Assembly (NCBI RefSeq): GCF_019923725.1
Contig: NZ_JAHXRI010000001.1
Coordinates: 310,001-374,000, forward strand
DNA length: 64,000 bases
Direction of reading: 5' to 3'
Source: Zwartia hollandica
GTDB lineage: Bacteria; Pseudomonadota; Gammaproteobacteria; Burkholderiales; Burkholderiaceae_B
The number at the start of each line of letters is the position of its first letter. Position 1 is the stretch's first letter. Of the stretch, positions 47,399 through 56,873 are shown piece by piece. The position numbers and the translations under genes are program-made. The notes beneath the pieces were generated by a model that saw only the letters and a list, made by a program, of their open reading frames with translations, ran no database searches and was not told the DNA's origin.

Positions 47399-48590
47399 TA
47401 AGCGCATCGTATTAGGATTAAGTGGCGGTATCGCTTGCTACAAGTCGGCTGAGCTCACACGCCGCCTAGTAGAGCGAGGAGCCCATGTGGATGTTGTCAT
47501 GACCGAGGCAGCCACACGCTTTATCACGCCCGTCACAATGCAGGCAGTTAGCGGCCACCCGGTCTTTACAGACCAATGGGATGCACGCATCTCGAACAAT
47601 ATGCCGCATATCGATCTTAGCCGCGGGGCTGACGCCATTTTGATTGCACCTGCTTCAGCAGACTTCATGGCAAAACTCGTGCACGGACGAGCCGACGACC
47701 TTCTTTCACTCCTTTGCTTGGCCCGTGCCTGTCCCCTACTCGTTGCCCCGGCAATGAATCGTGAAATGTGGCTAGCAGCTCCCACCCAACGTAATGTGGC
47801 TCAACTGCGAGCCGATGGCGTGAGCATTCTCGGTCCTGGAAACGGTCAGCAAGCCTGTGGCGAAACCGGCGACGGACGTATGCTCGAACCATTGCAATTA
47901 GTCGCGGAACTCACTGCATTTTTTCAACCCAAGCGACTAAAAGGCAAGCGTGTGTTGATCACTGCAGGACCAACCACTGAAGCAATCGATCCCGTTCGAG
48001 TGATCACCAATCGCTCCTCGGGTAAGACCGGGTATGCCCTGGCAAGTGCTGCTTGGGAAGCAGGTGCAGACGTGACCCTAATTTCCGGACCCACTGCGTT
48101 AGAGACACCTTATGGTGTTGTGCGTACCGTCGTGGAATCAGCACAGCAAATGCATGATGCGGTGATGAGTCAGATTGCGCATCAAGATTTGTTTATTTCC
48201 GTTGCAGCCGTGGCCGACTGGCGCGTCGCAAATGTCTCTGGTGAAAAGCTAAAGAAAGATGGCTCAGGTGCGCCAAAGATCGAATTTGCGCCCAACCCAG
48301 ACATTCTCGCAACCGTTGCTGCGATACCCAATGGGCCTTGGTGCGTTGGTTTTGCGGCCGAAACTGAGAATCTTGCACAATACGCCGAAGAAAAACGTAA
48401 ACGCAAAGGCATCTCGATGCTTATCGGCAACCTCGCGCAGCATGTCATGGATGCGGATCACACAACGGTCTCGATCTTTGATGACGCAGGCGAACATCGC
48501 TTACCCAAGAGTTCTAAGCAAGCTGTCGCGCGTCAGTTGATCGAGGCCATTGCCCAGCGCCTGCCACAAGTACCTCCATGCAAGGCTTGA
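47382..48590 (+). CDS. coaBC: phosphopantothenoylcysteine decarboxylase / phosphopantothenate-cysteine ligase
   Basis: This 402-residue bifunctional enzyme does two steps of coenzyme A synthesis. The N-terminal flavoprotein CoaC part shows GLSGGIACYKSAELTRRL, the PASADFMAKLVHG active site and the PAMNREMW motif. The CoaB part starts near KRVLITAGPTTEAIDPVRVITNRSSGKTG and has AAVADWR and KIEFAPNPDIL. It is co-transcribed with lspA; dedA overlaps its end by 13 bases, and dut follows further on. Confidence 0.96.
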   Translation: MQDLHNKRIVLGLSGGIACYKSAELTRRLVERGAHVDVVMTEAATRFITPVTMQAVSGHPVFTDQWDARISNNMPHIDLSRGADAILIAPASADFMAKLVHGRADDLLSLLCLARACPLLVAPAMNREMWLAAPTQRNVAQLRADGVSILGPGNGQQACGETGDGRMLEPLQLVAELTAFFQPKRLKGKRVLITAGPTTEAIDPVRVITNRSSGKTGYALASAAWEAGADVTLISGPTALETPYGVVRTVVESAQQMHDAVMSQIAHQDLFISVAAVADWRVANVSGEKLKKDGSGAPKIEFAPNPDILATVAAIPNGPWCVGFAAETENLAQYAEEKRKRKGISMLIGNLAQHVMDADHTTVSIFDDAGEHRLPKSSKQAVARQLIEAIAQRLPQVPPCKA

Positions 48591-49225
48591 TCGACCACAG
48601 TCTGCAGTTCATCGAACAGCACCAAGCGTGGGCTGGACTTGTCGTCTTTCTCATGGCTCTTGGTGAATCTCTTTTTATCATTGGCATTTTATTGCCCGCT
48701 ACATTTTTGTTATTTGTAATCGGTGGCCTAGTCGGCAACGGCACACTCCCTTGGTTACCTATTGTCACCTGGGGCTTTGTTGGTGCCGTTTTAGGCGATG
48801 CAATCTCGTACTGGCTCGGCTGTTGGGTTGGACCAAAAGTATTGCGATGGCGCTATCTCAAAAGCCATCGCAAGCATGTAGCGCGCGCACGTTTGTTTTT
48901 CTACCGCTATGGCTTCCTGGCTGTGCTCATTGGACGTTTTCTAGGCCCCGTTCGCAGCGTCATCCCAACGGTCGCCGGTGCGATGGGTATGCCTCAAGCG
49001 CGCTTTCAGCTCGCAAACATACTCTCTGCGGCGGCTTGGATGCCCGCTCTGCTCGCACCTGGCTACCTTGCGGCAATTAGCGTCGATGCAGCAAAACACG
49101 CTCAGCACTCAACCCTGTACTCTGCAATTGCCCTATGCGTCATTGCCGTCGTTGTTTGGGCAACCGTCAAACAAAAACGCGCAGTACAAGCTCGCCGAAA
49201 AATTTCCCATCGCCCCATGCGCTAG
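48578..49225 (+). CDS. DedA/VTT-family membrane protein
   Basis: This 215-residue multi-helix protein of the DedA (SNARE-associated/VTT) family is now linked to undecaprenyl-phosphate or phospholipid flipping. Family marks are [20 protein letters not shown], the re-entrant [13 protein letters not shown], and [31 protein letters not shown] with its conserved Arg and Gly-Pro-x-Arg. The basic C terminus suits the positive-inside rule. Substrate unproven. Confidence 0.9.
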   Translation: MQGLIDHSLQFIEQHQAWAGLVVFLMALGESLFIIGILLPATFLLFVIGGLVGNGTLPWLPIVTWGFVGAVLGDAISYWLGCWVGPKVLRWRYLKSHRKHVARARLFFYRYGFLAVLIGRFLGPVRSVIPTVAGAMGMPQARFQLANILSAAAWMPALLAPGYLAAISVDAAKHAQHSTLYSAIALCVIAVVVWATVKQKRAVQARRKISHRPMR

Positions 49226-49232
49226 GCCAACT

Positions 49233-49682
49233 ATGAAACCAATCGATGTAAAGATTCTCGATCCGCGCATGCGCGATCAACTCCCTAGCTACGCCACACC
49301 AGGCTCTGCCGGGCTAGATCTGCGAGCCTGTCTGGAACAGCCCCTGATCATTGAACCAGGCGCCACCCATCTAATTCCAACGGGGCTTGCGATTCATGTC
49401 GCAGACCCTAGCTACGCGGCTGTCATTCTTCCTCGTTCCGGCCTTGGACACAAACATGGCGTCGTCTTAGGCAATCTCGTTGGCCTCATCGACTCGGATT
49501 ATCAAGGCCCCCTGATGGTCTCTGCTTGGAACCGAAGCGCCGTTGCCTATACGCTCCAGCCGATGGAGCGCCTAGCGCAGCTCGTAGTGCTACCCATTGC
49601 GCAAGTTCAGTTCAATATTGTCGACGAGTTTGAGCAATCAAACCGCGGTGCCGGCGGATTTGGTAGCACCGGAAAAGCCTAA
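49233..49682 (+). CDS. dut: dUTP diphosphatase
   Basis: This 149-residue trimeric dUTPase has motif 1 in SAGLDLRAC, motif 2 [10 protein letters not shown], motif 3 [17 protein letters not shown], motif 4 [11 protein letters not shown] and the P-loop-like motif 5 [11 protein letters not shown]. The start is [13 protein letters not shown] at 49233, after the dedA stop; a longer frame through dedA is a shadow. The pairing with coaBC is common. It is convergent with pqiC, 1 base between stops. Confidence 0.96.
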   Translation: MKPIDVKILDPRMRDQLPSYATPGSAGLDLRACLEQPLIIEPGATHLIPTGLAIHVADPSYAAVILPRSGLGHKHGVVLGNLVGLIDSDYQGPLMVSAWNRSAVAYTLQPMERLAQLVVLPIAQVQFNIVDEFEQSNRGAGGFGSTGKA

Positions 49683-49683
49683 T

Positions 49684-50277
49684 CTACTGACACGCGACGC
49701 CCGAGGGGGCAGAGCGGCGCATCAGCGTCTGTGCAATTTGCTGGGATAACGCCTGAACGTTGCGTTGCTGACCAAGCACAAGAGCCGACACGCCGATATC
49801 CACTGACTGCGTCAAACGGCTGAAGCAGGTCAACGCAAGCTTTGCGCCGGGAAACTGCACACGCCAGGCGGCACTGAGCGCGACGTATTGCCCAGGCACC
49901 ATATCGAAGCGCTGCACGTCGACAAAAACCTGGGTCACTTTGCTGTCGCGCGCGCCAAACGCGAGGTTTTGTACCGGGGGAGTACCTAGCCGCGCTTCGA
50001 GCCCTTGAGAGAGAGCCGTCTGTAACTGTGCACCGAGCGGAGCAGTCCAGCGATCATCGTTCAATAGCAACATGAGGCCTTCTTTCTGTTGTGCAACGAT
50101 TGCATCGCGGTCAACTTGAGCGGGAACTGTCACAGCATTCAACGCATAAGGCGCCACACCAGAAGCATCAGCGACAGCCTGTGCAGGCTGGGGACTGCTT
50201 AAGGTGTAATACTGGGGTGGTGCGCTCGCACAACCACCCAACACAACGCAACTTGCCGCAATCCAACCTCGCATCAT
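49684..50277 (-). CDS. pqiC: PqiC-type ABC-transport auxiliary lipoprotein
   Basis: This 197-residue lipoprotein has a lipobox VLGGCAS that puts the mature Cys at about residue 16; YYTLSSPQPAQ is the typical start of the PqiC/YmbA (DUF330) fold. It would anchor the PqiB tunnel at the outer membrane. The start is one of two adjacent ATGs at 50277/50274 that overlap the pqiB stop. Confidence 0.87.
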   Translation of the reverse strand: MMRGWIAASCVVLGGCASAPPQYYTLSSPQPAQAVADASGVAPYALNAVTVPAQVDRDAIVAQQKEGLMLLLNDDRWTAPLGAQLQTALSQGLEARLGTPPVQNLAFGARDSKVTQVFVDVQRFDMVPGQYVALSAAWRVQFPGAKLALTCFSRLTQSVDIGVSALVLGQQRNVQALSQQIAQTLMRRSAPSGVACQ

Positions 50278-51923
50278 TTTCCTGGTGCTCCTAGAGTTTC
50301 CCTCGAGTATGGCTGAGTGCTACGCCCTCGAATTAACGAATCTGGATTCGCGCTCAGAGACTCGGTCAGGTTGGTCAAGGACTTCAAGCTGCGCCTTAAG
50401 TCCTCGAGCATCGCTTCCGTATTGGCCACGACGGGGCTACCCGGCGCAATCAAACTGTTTAGACTCTTAGTGGCTCGCTCAATCTCAGCTAACGTACTTG
50501 ACAGCTTAGGCGTCACGCTTTTATCCAAATTAGCGCTTAACACCCGAATTTGCTTGATCATCGCATCGAGCTCTTGGCCGATAGTTTCGAAAGGAATCTT
50601 GTCGAGCTTACTCACGATACTCGTGACTTGTTGTTGGAGCTTATCTAGATCATCTGAGGCAAAGGTTGGTATTTTGAAGGGAATCTCTGCAACAGGAGCT
50701 TCGCCGACGGGCGCTTCCGGGAATGTGGCCAACGCAACGTACAGCTGCCCAGTCAAGATATTGGAGGTCCTTAATTGCGCACGCAAGCCACGCTTAACCA
50801 ACACGCTCAAAGACTCCGCCAGATCTTGGGGCGTGTTTTCTTTCAAAGTCGTTTCGCTATAGATCTTTCCCAGACGTTCTGGGTATAGCGTCGCTTCCAC
50901 GGAAGTAAAAAACCGTCGAGTCGTGAGATCTAAATCTAAGTCGACTGAATTAATTATTCCAATGTGCACCCCATGAAAATCAACGGGAGCACCCACTTTC
51001 AAACCACGCGCTGGCTGATGAAATTTCATAACGATTGGAACAGCTACCCCTTCAGGAACAAGCTCTGCCATGCGTTTTGAATCGTAGAGTTTGAAGATGT
51101 GGGGGTCACCCACTAAGGGACGAGATTTTCCAAAAGACGAAAATGACAAGCCACCAGCAATCAATGAAACTAATGATTGCGTATTTAGCTGCATTCCATC
51201 TGCAGAGATCGTGACATCAAAGCCACTTTCATCCCAAAATCGCGTACTGCCATCCACATAAGCATCAAACGGTGCATCAATAAAAATATCCAGATCCACA
51301 CTTTTACCGGCCTCGGCGACCCGATAGCCCGTCACGAGTCCAACCGGAATCCGACGATAGAACACCGGAGACCCTGCTGCTAAAGATCCTAGGTTCGGTG
51401 AACGTAAAACAAATCGTTTACCCGGCCGATCACTCGCAATCGGCGGGGGCTGTTCAAGGCCAACAAAACTCTTCTTACTTGCTTGACTAGCCGACGATTT
51501 TCCCGTGTCGGACTCGATATAGGATCCCGAGATCAGTGTCGACAATCCCGACACCCCCCCCAATCCGATGCGGGGCTTAACCACCCAAAACGTCGTGTCC
51601 TCACGTGCAAAGCCAGAGGCATCGTTCGTTAACTCGGCCGAGACCAGTACCTTGTCGCGATCAGGACTCAGTCGAATTTCCTTAACCGTACCAATCACAA
51701 CACTGCGATAACGTATTTGAGTTTTACCAACCTCAAGACCATCTGCGCTTTGAAAACTAATCGTAATGCGCGGACCTTGCTTAGAAACTGTGCTCCAGAT
51801 AATGGAAGCGCCCACGACCGCAGCGACGATAGGAATAAGCCAAACCCAGGCCAAATTGCGCTTGGGCCGATGACCCACCCTCGGCAATGGCTTTGATGAC
51901 ACAGAATTCGACTGCTCCGGCAT
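50274..51923 (-). CDS. pqiB: intermembrane transport protein PqiB (MCE domains)
   Basis: This 549-residue protein has one N-terminal membrane anchor (NLAWVWLIPIVAAVVGASIIW) and three MCE/MlaD-type domains (starting near GPRITISFQSADGLEVGKTQI, GKRFVLRSPNLGSLAAGSPV and VPIVMKFHQPARGLKVGAPV). A long C-terminal helix (about 430-530) forms the needle. The family builds a lipid path across the periplasm. AAGGAG lies before the ATG. It follows pqiA by 11 bases. Confidence 0.93.
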   Translation of the reverse strand: MPEQSNSVSSKPLPRVGHRPKRNLAWVWLIPIVAAVVGASIIWSTVSKQGPRITISFQSADGLEVGKTQIRYRSVVIGTVKEIRLSPDRDKVLVSAELTNDASGFAREDTTFWVVKPRIGLGGVSGLSTLISGSYIESDTGKSSASQASKKSFVGLEQPPPIASDRPGKRFVLRSPNLGSLAAGSPVFYRRIPVGLVTGYRVAEAGKSVDLDIFIDAPFDAYVDGSTRFWDESGFDVTISADGMQLNTQSLVSLIAGGLSFSSFGKSRPLVGDPHIFKLYDSKRMAELVPEGVAVPIVMKFHQPARGLKVGAPVDFHGVHIGIINSVDLDLDLTTRRFFTSVEATLYPERLGKIYSETTLKENTPQDLAESLSVLVKRGLRAQLRTSNILTGQLYVALATFPEAPVGEAPVAEIPFKIPTFASDDLDKLQQQVTSIVSKLDKIPFETIGQELDAMIKQIRVLSANLDKSVTPKLSSTLAEIERATKSLNSLIAPGSPVVANTEAMLEDLRRSLKSLTNLTESLSANPDSLIRGRSTQPYSRETLGAPGK

Positions 51924-51934
51924 GCCGGACTCCT

Positions 51935-53092
51935 TCAGGGTTGAACAGATAAATGCTTACGATAGCCAGCCCGTCTCCAGGCCAACCGAGGGTCAAAACT
52001 CATGGCCGCAAGCATCGTCAAAACGACCACCGCACCGAAGGCAACCGCTCCGGCGCCAGGCTGAATACTCAATAACGCACCAAAACGACCGAGCGCGGAC
52101 AGAAGAATAACAACAAATACATCCAACATGGACCACTGACCAATAAATTCAACCATCCCATACAAGTGCGTACGACGGCGCAAGGCCTGACCATTTTTTT
52201 GTTGGGCCAGCCAGACCAAAGTAGCCAGACATATCAACTTGAACGAAGGCACCACAACGCTAGCAATAAAAACGACCAACGCAATGTCCCACGAACCCAT
52301 CCCCACCAGCTCAATGACGCCACCCATAATCGTGTGCGCAGACGACCCTGTTATTGCGTCAATGCTCATGATGGGCAAGAGGTTGGCTGGGATATACAAA
52401 ATTAAAGCCGCGAGCAACAAGGCCCAGATCCTCGTAAATTGCGCCGGAGATGGCGGGCCCTGTTCGTGGACTGGCCCGACAGGCAATGCTGCATCAAACG
52501 CTATTGTGCGCAATCTAAAAGCAGACAGGCGAGATAGTGAAGTAATCAACACAGCCGAAACCGCTGTCGCAAACAAACCCACTCCAGGTACAAGCGTAGC
52601 TAGTCCCGCTAACTTCACGACTGAAACCAGCACGCCCATCAAAAAAACCGGGACCATGCACCAAGGCTTGATACGCTCTAGCCAATCGAGCAAACGATCA
52701 AATTGCGGAGGGAGACGCCCGCTCACTAACCAGCACAGGACCCACGCAAGCAAACCGAGATGGAGCGCCGGGAGTACAAACCCCGCCGCCAGGGTGAGTA
52801 GCGCGACCTCTGGATAGCCGGTCTGCCAGGTAATGACGACTGCATCAAAAAAAGACGCTGGCTGCGCAGCGCCCTGCACAACCAAAGTCGCCACTGGGTA
52901 AGCATTGGCCAGAGCCAAGGTCAGAATCGCTGCACAAACCACAGCTAGCCAAGCGCTAGGCGTAAATGTTGCGTAGGTCTCCAACACACTATCGCAGCGC
53001 ACACATTGCGCCCACTGACCCGGCACAAGCTGAACACGCTGAAACGACGCGCCGCAATGATGACAGGTTAAGACAAGCGGCGTGCCTGACAT
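51935..53092 (-). CDS. pqiA: paraquat-inducible protein A (PqiA)
   Basis: This protein of about 385 residues has two four-helix membrane modules. The first module has the N-terminal zinc ribbon (LTCHHCGASF and WAQCVRCDSVLE). The second module normally also begins with a ribbon, but here the stretch TIAFDAALPVGPVHEQGPP has no Cys pair. NLLPIMSIDAITG and EFIGQWSMLDVFVV are hallmark PqiA segments. Its ATG shares a base with the clpA TGA (TGATG), tying pqiABC to clpA translation. Confidence 0.92.
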   Translation of the reverse strand: MSGTPLVLTCHHCGASFQRVQLVPGQWAQCVRCDSVLETYATFTPSAWLAVVCAAILTLALANAYPVATLVVQGAAQPASFFDAVVITWQTGYPEVALLTLAAGFVLPALHLGLLAWVLCWLVSGRLPPQFDRLLDWLERIKPWCMVPVFLMGVLVSVVKLAGLATLVPGVGLFATAVSAVLITSLSRLSAFRLRTIAFDAALPVGPVHEQGPPSPAQFTRIWALLLAALILYIPANLLPIMSIDAITGSSAHTIMGGVIELVGMGSWDIALVVFIASVVVPSFKLICLATLVWLAQQKNGQALRRRTHLYGMVEFIGQWSMLDVFVVILLSALGRFGALLSIQPGAGAVAFGAVVVLTMLAAMSFDPRLAWRRAGYRKHLSVQP

Positions 53093-55410
53093 CAATGCAC
53101 GAGTTCAGCTTCCTGATCAGACCCCTTGGGCGCATCAGGCGACTTTGGAAGCTTGGCATCAAAATTTAGAACCACCTTACCCTCCGCATCAATATCCACC
53201 AACACAGAGCCGCCATCGACAAGCTTACCAAAGAGCAACTCGTCAGCGAGTGCTCGGCGCAAAGTATCTTGAATCAGACGCTGCATCGGCCGAGCGCCCA
53301 TCAAGGGATCGAATCCGTGCTTTCCTAAATGTGCGCGCAGTGCATCAGTGAAGGACGCCTCGACACGTTTGTCGTGCAGTTGGTCCTCGAGTTGCATCAA
53401 GAACTTATCCACCACGCGCAAAATCACATCCTGATTTAGCGCCGCAAAGGGCACGATCGCGTCCAAACGATTGCGGAATTCTGGAGAAAACAGCCGTTTG
53501 ATATCGGCCATTTCATCACCGCTCTCGCGCGTGTTCGAGAAACCGATGTTGGGCTTATTCAGTGCCTCAGCGCCCGCATTGGTGGTCATGACCAAAATAA
53601 CATTCCGGAAATCAGATTTCCGTCCATTGTTATCGGTCAAGGTGCCGTGGTCCATCACCTGAAGAAGTATATTAAATACATCCGGATGTGCTTTTTCAAT
53701 CTCATCCAGTAGCAGTACGCAATGAGGCTGCTTAGTCACAGCCTCCGTCAACAAGCCACCTTGATCAAAACCAACATAACCGGGAGGCGCGCCAATCAGT
53801 CGCGAGACCGTATGGCGCTCCATGTACTCGGACATATCGAAGCGCAACAGCTCCACGCCCAGCGTAAACGCTAGCTGGCGAGCAACCTCAGTCTTACCGA
53901 CCCCGGTTGGGCCAGAGAACAAAAATGCGCCGATCGGTTTTTCCGGACGGCCAAGCCCGGAGCGTGCCATTTTGATGGCGGCGGCAAGCGCTTCAATCGC
54001 ATTGTCTTGACCATACACAACAGTTTTAAGGTCACGCTCAAGCGTCGCAAGCTTACTGCGATCATCACTCGATACCGTCTGCGGTGGGATACGAGCGATT
54101 TTGGAAACAATCGATTCGATCTCAGTCTTACCAATGACTTTCTTTTGCTTGGAGCGCGGGAGCAATCGCTGTGCAGCACCCGCTTCGTCGATTACGTCAA
54201 TCGCCTTATCTGGGAGGTGACGATCATTAATATGCCTTGCTGAGAGTTCAGCCGCAGCCGTCAACGCTGCACTCGAATACTTCACGCCGTGATGCTCTTC
54301 GAACCGCCCCTTGAGCCCGCGCAAAATCTGAATCGTTTGTGCAACCGAAGGCTCGACGACGTCAACCTTTTGGAAGCGACGCGACAGCGCTGCGTCCTTT
54401 TCGAACACGCCCCGAAACTCGGTATACGTCGTAGCACCGATGCAACGCAACTGACCAGAGGACAACGCTGGCTTGAGCAAGTTAGAGGCATCAAGCGTAC
54501 CTCCCGATGCAGACCCCGCTCCAATCAAGGTGTGAATTTCATCGATGAACAAAATCGCCTGCGGATTGTTCCGCAATTGTTTGAGCACGCCTTTGAGTCG
54601 TTGCTCGAAGTCTCCGCGATACTTGGTGCCTGCAAGCAGTGCGCCCATATCCAACGAATACACCTGCGCGTCTTGCAACACCTCGGGCACTTCGCCCTGT
54701 GTAATACGGTACGCCAAGCCTTCGGCAATCGCGGTCTTACCGACGCCTGCTTCACCGACTAACAGAGGATTATTTTTACGGCGACGGCAGAGCGTTTGAA
54801 TGACACGCTCTACTTCGTACTCACGACCAATCAAAGGATCAATGCGTCCCGCCGTCGCAGCAGCATTCAAATCTTGCGTGTACAAATCTAAAGGGGACTG
54901 CTTAGGCTCGCCTTGCTGCTCTTCGGCACCACCTTGCTGCTCCTTGTTTGTCGCAGGCGCATCGCTCGACGCTTGTTTACTGATGCCATGCGACAAAAAG
55001 TTCACAACATCTAAACGCGATATCCCCTGCTGCTGCAGGTAGTAGACTGCATGCGATTCTTTTTCTCCAAAAATCGCAACCAAGACGTTAGCGCCTGTCA
55101 CAGGCTTTTTTGATGCACCACCCGCAGACACGTGCATGATCGCACGCTGAATCACACGCTGAAACCCGAGTGTGGGCTGCGTATCAACCTCAGCACCGGC
55201 CGGAATAACGGGCGTGTTGTCCGTGATGAACTTCCGTAGATTCGTACGAAGCTCATCCATGTTGGCCGCACAAGCGCGCAAGACTTCAATCGCAGCTGCG
55301 TTATCAAGAAGCGACAGCAACAAATGCTCGACGGTGATGAATTCATGGCGCGCGGAGCGCGCTTCCACGAATGCCATATGCAGACTTACTTCAAGCTCTT
55401 GGGAAATCAC
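53092..55410 (-). CDS. clpA: ATP-dependent Clp protease ATP-binding subunit ClpA
   Basis: This 772-residue two-ring AAA+ unfoldase partners with ClpP. The N domain (about 1-140, with ISQELEVSLHMAFVEARSARHEF) binds ClpS. Ring 1: GEAGVGKTAIAEG, ILFIDEIHTLIGAG. Ring 2: GPTGVGKTEVARQ, VLLLDEIEKAHPDV. The arginine-finger segment FSPEFRNRLDA follows. The start is GTG at 55410 with a strong GGAGG ahead of it. clpS lies 130 bases upstream on the same strand. Confidence 0.97.
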   Translation of the reverse strand: MISQELEVSLHMAFVEARSARHEFITVEHLLLSLLDNAAAIEVLRACAANMDELRTNLRKFITDNTPVIPAGAEVDTQPTLGFQRVIQRAIMHVSAGGASKKPVTGANVLVAIFGEKESHAVYYLQQQGISRLDVVNFLSHGISKQASSDAPATNKEQQGGAEEQQGEPKQSPLDLYTQDLNAAATAGRIDPLIGREYEVERVIQTLCRRRKNNPLLVGEAGVGKTAIAEGLAYRITQGEVPEVLQDAQVYSLDMGALLAGTKYRGDFEQRLKGVLKQLRNNPQAILFIDEIHTLIGAGSASGGTLDASNLLKPALSSGQLRCIGATTYTEFRGVFEKDAALSRRFQKVDVVEPSVAQTIQILRGLKGRFEEHHGVKYSSAALTAAAELSARHINDRHLPDKAIDVIDEAGAAQRLLPRSKQKKVIGKTEIESIVSKIARIPPQTVSSDDRSKLATLERDLKTVVYGQDNAIEALAAAIKMARSGLGRPEKPIGAFLFSGPTGVGKTEVARQLAFTLGVELLRFDMSEYMERHTVSRLIGAPPGYVGFDQGGLLTEAVTKQPHCVLLLDEIEKAHPDVFNILLQVMDHGTLTDNNGRKSDFRNVILVMTTNAGAEALNKPNIGFSNTRESGDEMADIKRLFSPEFRNRLDAIVPFAALNQDVILRVVDKFLMQLEDQLHDKRVEASFTDALRAHLGKHGFDPLMGARPMQRLIQDTLRRALADELLFGKLVDGGSVLVDIDAEGKVVLNFDAKLPKSPDAPKGSDQEAELVH

Positions 55411-55540
55411 ATTTCCTCCGACATTCTTTCAATTGGTTACACCGTTAATCTGCATTCTATGCTTTTCAGAAACGAATAATTGAACGGCACGTAAAAACCT
55501 TTTTTCTTACTGGGATTCACTTGATCAGAAAAGCGCATTT

Positions 55541-55864
55541 TTAGGAATCGCCAGCGGGCTCCATCACACACTGCAAGGGGTGCTGCCGGGCACGGGCAAA
55601 CTGCGCGACTTGCGCAATACGACTAGCAGCAATATCGTGCGGGTAAACCCCACAAACACCCTTTCCTTCGTGGTGTACTTGCAACATGATGCGCATCGCC
55701 TCCTCTTGGCCCTTGCCAAAGAACTTTTGCAGGACCTGCACGACGAACTCCATTGGGGTGTAATCGTCATTGAGCAAAATCACTCGGTACATAGGAGGTG
55801 GGGCCGTTTTGGAGGCCTGCTTTTCCACCACGAGATCGGGAGGTAACGACGTGCGTGTAACCAT
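55541..55864 (-). CDS. clpS: ClpA adaptor protein ClpS
   Basis: This 107-residue adaptor of ClpA is the N-end-rule recognin. The core is [20 protein letters not shown] with the acidic N-degron pocket, and [17 protein letters not shown] binds the ClpA N domain. The N-terminal extension (about 25 residues) inhibits ClpA in known cases. It is divergent from the cold-shock gene. Confidence 0.96.
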   Translation of the reverse strand: MVTRTSLPPDLVVEKQASKTAPPPMYRVILLNDDYTPMEFVVQVLQKFFGKGQEEAMRIMLQVHHEGKGVCGVYPHDIAASRIAQVAQFARARQHPLQCVMEPAGDS

Positions 55865-56103
55865 GAGGGAGTAACAGTTCTAAAGAGAGAAAATTAGTTT
55901 TTTGTAACAAACTAGCCAGTAAATCTGCAAATCTAAGCTCACCCTAGGCAAACCGATACTTGACGAATTCACCAAACCTGCCCAATATCTCAACACACTC
56001 AAGAAATTTTGGGTGCCTGGATATCAATCGCTTGAGCTTACGGCATCATCATAAACTCGAGTGTGAGATTTGATTTGTACAAACTTAAGAAGAGGCAGTC
56101 GGC
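55865..56103. promoter_or_regulatory. divergent intergenic region, clpS / cold shock gene
   Basis: These 239 bases separate clpS (minus) and the cold-shock gene (plus). A GAAGAGG-like ribosome-binding site precedes the csp ATG. A long structured 5' leader, as in cspA genes, is possible, but I see no defined cold-box and call no promoter. Confidence 0.35.
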
Positions 56104-56334
56104 ATGTCAGATTCGACGAGTAATGGCCCTAAGGTCACCGGAACAGTTAAGTGGTTTAACGACGCGAAAGGTTTCGGGTTCGTAACGCCAGACGATGGTG
56201 GTGAGGACTTGTTTGCTCACTTTTCGGCAATTCAGATGAATGGCTTCAAAACCCTGAAAGAAGGCCAAAAAGTTGCATTCGAAGTTACACAAGGCCCCAA
56301 AGGCAAACAAGCGACTAATATTACTGCCGCTTGA
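56104..56334 (+). CDS. cold shock protein (CspA family)
   Basis: This 76-residue single cold-shock domain protein binds RNA and ssDNA. RNP1 is KGFGFV in [22 protein letters not shown]2 is DLFAHF, and the rest ([19 protein letters not shown]) matches the family. A ten-residue polar N-terminal extension precedes the domain. A DUF192 gene follows 35 bases later. Confidence 0.95.
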   Translation: MSDSTSNGPKVTGTVKWFNDAKGFGFVTPDDGGEDLFAHFSAIQMNGFKTLKEGQKVAFEVTQGPKGKQATNITAA

Positions 56335-56369
56335 GAAACAGGGGGTGAATAACCCCTCGGATACTGTTG

Positions 56370-56846
56370 ATGTGTAAATGGCTCTGCCTTTTCAGACAGC
56401 GCAGCCTTTGGGTTGCGCTGTTTTCGTTGCTTGTCGCACTCGCCACGATCGGCGCCCCTCCTTTGGCAAGCGCACAGACGGTTATACCGTTGCCGGTAAA
56501 ACAGCTGAGTGCGGGAATGCATGTCATTCGCGCCGAGGTTGCATCCAACTACGAGACCCGCGCTAGGGGCTTGATGTACCGCAAAGAGCTCGCACCCAAT
56601 GCAGGCATGCTCTTTGTATTCGTGGAGCCAGGCATTCAGTGCTTCTGGATGCGTAACACCCTGATTCCTCTTTCAATTGCCTTCATGAGCGATGATGGCA
56701 CGATCACCAATATCGCCGACATGACTCCCATGACAGAAAACACACATTGCTCGAGCGTCCCTGTACGACTCGCGCTCGAGATGGAGCAAGGCTGGTTCAC
56801 CAAGCGCGGGATCACCGCGGGCAAAAAAATAGGCGGATTGCAATAA
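56370..56846 (+). CDS. exported DUF192 protein
   Basis: This protein of about 158 residues has a signal sequence (basic MCKWLCLFRQRS, hydrophobic VALFSLLVALATIGA, cleavage near ASAQT). The DUF192 domain follows: ETRARGLMYRKELAPNAGMLFVF, CFWMRNTLIPLSIAFM and VPVRLALEMEQGWFTKRGI. Function is unknown; the fold is a small beta-rich domain. The start is ATG 56370 rather than the TTG just before. It is behind csp on the same strand, with a GGGG/CCCC hairpin in the gap. Confidence 0.85.
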   Translation: MCKWLCLFRQRSLWVALFSLLVALATIGAPPLASAQTVIPLPVKQLSAGMHVIRAEVASNYETRARGLMYRKELAPNAGMLFVFVEPGIQCFWMRNTLIPLSIAFMSDDGTITNIADMTPMTENTHCSSVPVRLALEMEQGWFTKRGITAGKKIGGLQ

Positions 56847-56873
56847 TCCGCCTACGTTCAGTAAAGGGCGCCT

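Noticed and set aside
48978-49232. An extended N terminus for dut
   Set aside because: It lies within dedA in another frame; the dUTPase fold starts at 49233.
56341-56357. GGGG/CCCC hairpin after the cold-shock gene as a terminator
   Set aside because: The stem is only four pairs with no T-run; the DUF192 gene starts directly after it.
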